The position numbers and the translations under genes are program-made. Below are positions 63,627-64,000 of a stretch of 64,000 bases of DNA, in pieces; within the stretch, counting starts at the first letter, position 1; every line of letters begins with the position of its first letter. The stretch comes from Priestia aryabhattai B8W22 (lineage in GTDB: Bacteria > Bacillota > Bacilli > Bacillales > Bacillaceae_H): NCBI RefSeq assembly GCF_000956595.1, contig NZ_JYOO01000003.1:124001-188000 (forward strand). The letters run 5' to 3'. The notes beneath the pieces were generated by a model, which worked only from the letters and a program-made list of their open reading frames with translations, did no database searches and was not told the DNA's origin.

Positions 63627-64000
63627 GTTCATTCTCCTCGCTCGTCAGCTTTAAAAAGATATCTTCTAGTGATTTTATTTTTTCTTCGACGCGATAGATA
63701 GAGACATTTTCTTGCACGAGTTGATAAACAAGATGTGCCACTTGCTCATGATCAATATAATCTAGAAGGAGGCTGTTTTTATTGACAGTAGGTACAAGTC
63801 CGTTTGTTAATAGTATCGTTTTTGCCTTTTCTACCTCCCCTATTGTAAATGCCACTTGATGTTTAGCCTTTTTGCGAAGCGATTCAATTGATCCATTAAA
63901 TAGCATCTTTCCTTTTGTAATAATGCCTACTTGAGTCGCTAAGTGGTCAATTTCATAAAGTAAATGACTTGAAATCAAAACGGTAACGCCATTTTCCCTT
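63601..64000 (-). CDS. ABC transporter ATP-binding protein, C-terminal part (truncated by window edge)
   Basis: Open from the edge to 63601. VTVLISSHLLYEIDHLATQVGIITKGKMLFNGSIESL is the switch/H-loop region; IYRVEEKIKSLEDIFLKLTSEE is the usual DrrA-like tail. Walker motifs lie outside the window. With the two permeases it forms a LanFEG-like three-gene exporter. Confidence 0.85.
   Translation of the reverse strand, partial: RENGVTVLISSHLLYEIDHLATQVGIITKGKMLFNGSIESLRKKAKHQVAFTIGEVEKAKTILLTNGLVPTVNKNSLLLDYIDHEQVAHLVYQLVQENVSIYRVEEKIKSLEDIFLKLTSEENEHVHKNNAG

Overview
The window looks like chromosomal DNA of a low-GC Gram-positive spore-former, most likely Priestia (Bacillus) megaterium or a close relative. 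The reasons are AT-rich DNA, strong AAGGAGG-type ribosome binding sites with frequent GTG and TTG starts, many short hairpin-plus-T terminators between convergent genes, and relatives of Bacillus subtilis YojN/YojO, YojM, YocR, YclM, AzoR, FruRKA, ThiM/ThiE/TenA and the sporulation-linked terpene cyclase SqhC. The species is inferred from gene content, not from a marker gene. I see no phage, plasmid, intact insertion sequence, CRISPR array, rRNA or tRNA. Most of the window is core or lightly accessory chromosome.

Layout. 1-2.8 kb: end of a LysE-type exporter facing a MocR regulator, then a two-component system. 3.4-5.1 kb: a phospholipid-methyltransferase-like gene heads the kinase operon, followed by a MITE-like repeat and an SDR gene. 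5.3-9.8 kb: azoreductase, a TrmB regulator divergent from a TauE exporter with a 32-bp palindrome between them, a membrane-anchored unknown and a PhzF protein. 9.9-14.5 kb: NAD(P)HX repair enzyme, C45 acyltransferase and the terpene cyclase. 14.6-17.4 kb: acetyltransferases, a solo ABC ATPase and a degenerate site-2-protease-like protein. 17.5-21.6 kb: AraC regulator and beta-galactosidase. 21.6-25.8 kb: EamA transporter, the MoxR/VWA pair YojN-YojO and a DUF2187 protein. 26.2-29.2 kb: ECF sigma and anti-sigma with an autoregulatory promoter, an XRE regulator and a membrane protein.

29.3-35.2 kb: a 6S-like RNA, a FMN-binding stress protein, thiM-thiE under a TPP riboswitch, a TetR-MFS efflux unit with two operators, an acetyltransferase with a 21-residue CxxC microprotein, and a lipoprotein. 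35.3-37.9 kb: a MurE paralogue lacking the diaminopimelate-recognition motifs, and an alkyladenine glycosylase. 38-42.9 kb: a LacI-controlled sugar-oxidation operon (ThuA, two Gfo/Idh/MocA dehydrogenases, a TIM-barrel isomerase). 43-47.6 kb: a frameshifted LysM cell-wall hydrolase, a YocR-like transporter, small proteins, a TspO-like protein and tenA under a second TPP riboswitch. 47.6-50.1 kb: SDR-ArsR-aldehyde dehydrogenase operon. 50.4-54.9 kb: a RacA-like coiled-coil protein, a CrtI-type oxidoreductase, a Cu/Zn SOD lipoprotein, the second repeat copy and a YusW lipoprotein. 54.9-60.1 kb: aspartokinase III and fruRKA. 60.4-64 kb: a 46-residue membrane protein, a YitT transporter and a LanFEG-like ABC exporter running off the right edge.

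How the parts work together. Many units have a local regulator and a recognisable DNA site: TrmB, TetR, LacI, ArsR, XRE, the OmpR-type regulator and the ECF sigma factor. The two riboswitches tie thiazole salvage (thiM/thiE) and pyrimidine salvage (tenA) to TPP level. cre-like sites before lacZ and fruR suggest CcpA catabolite control. No single gene cluster is clearly a new defence or biosynthetic system. The most unusual items are the MurE paralogue, the membrane-methyltransferase/two-component operon with its tandem 10-bp repeats, the RacA-like protein, the MITE-like pair and several microproteins.
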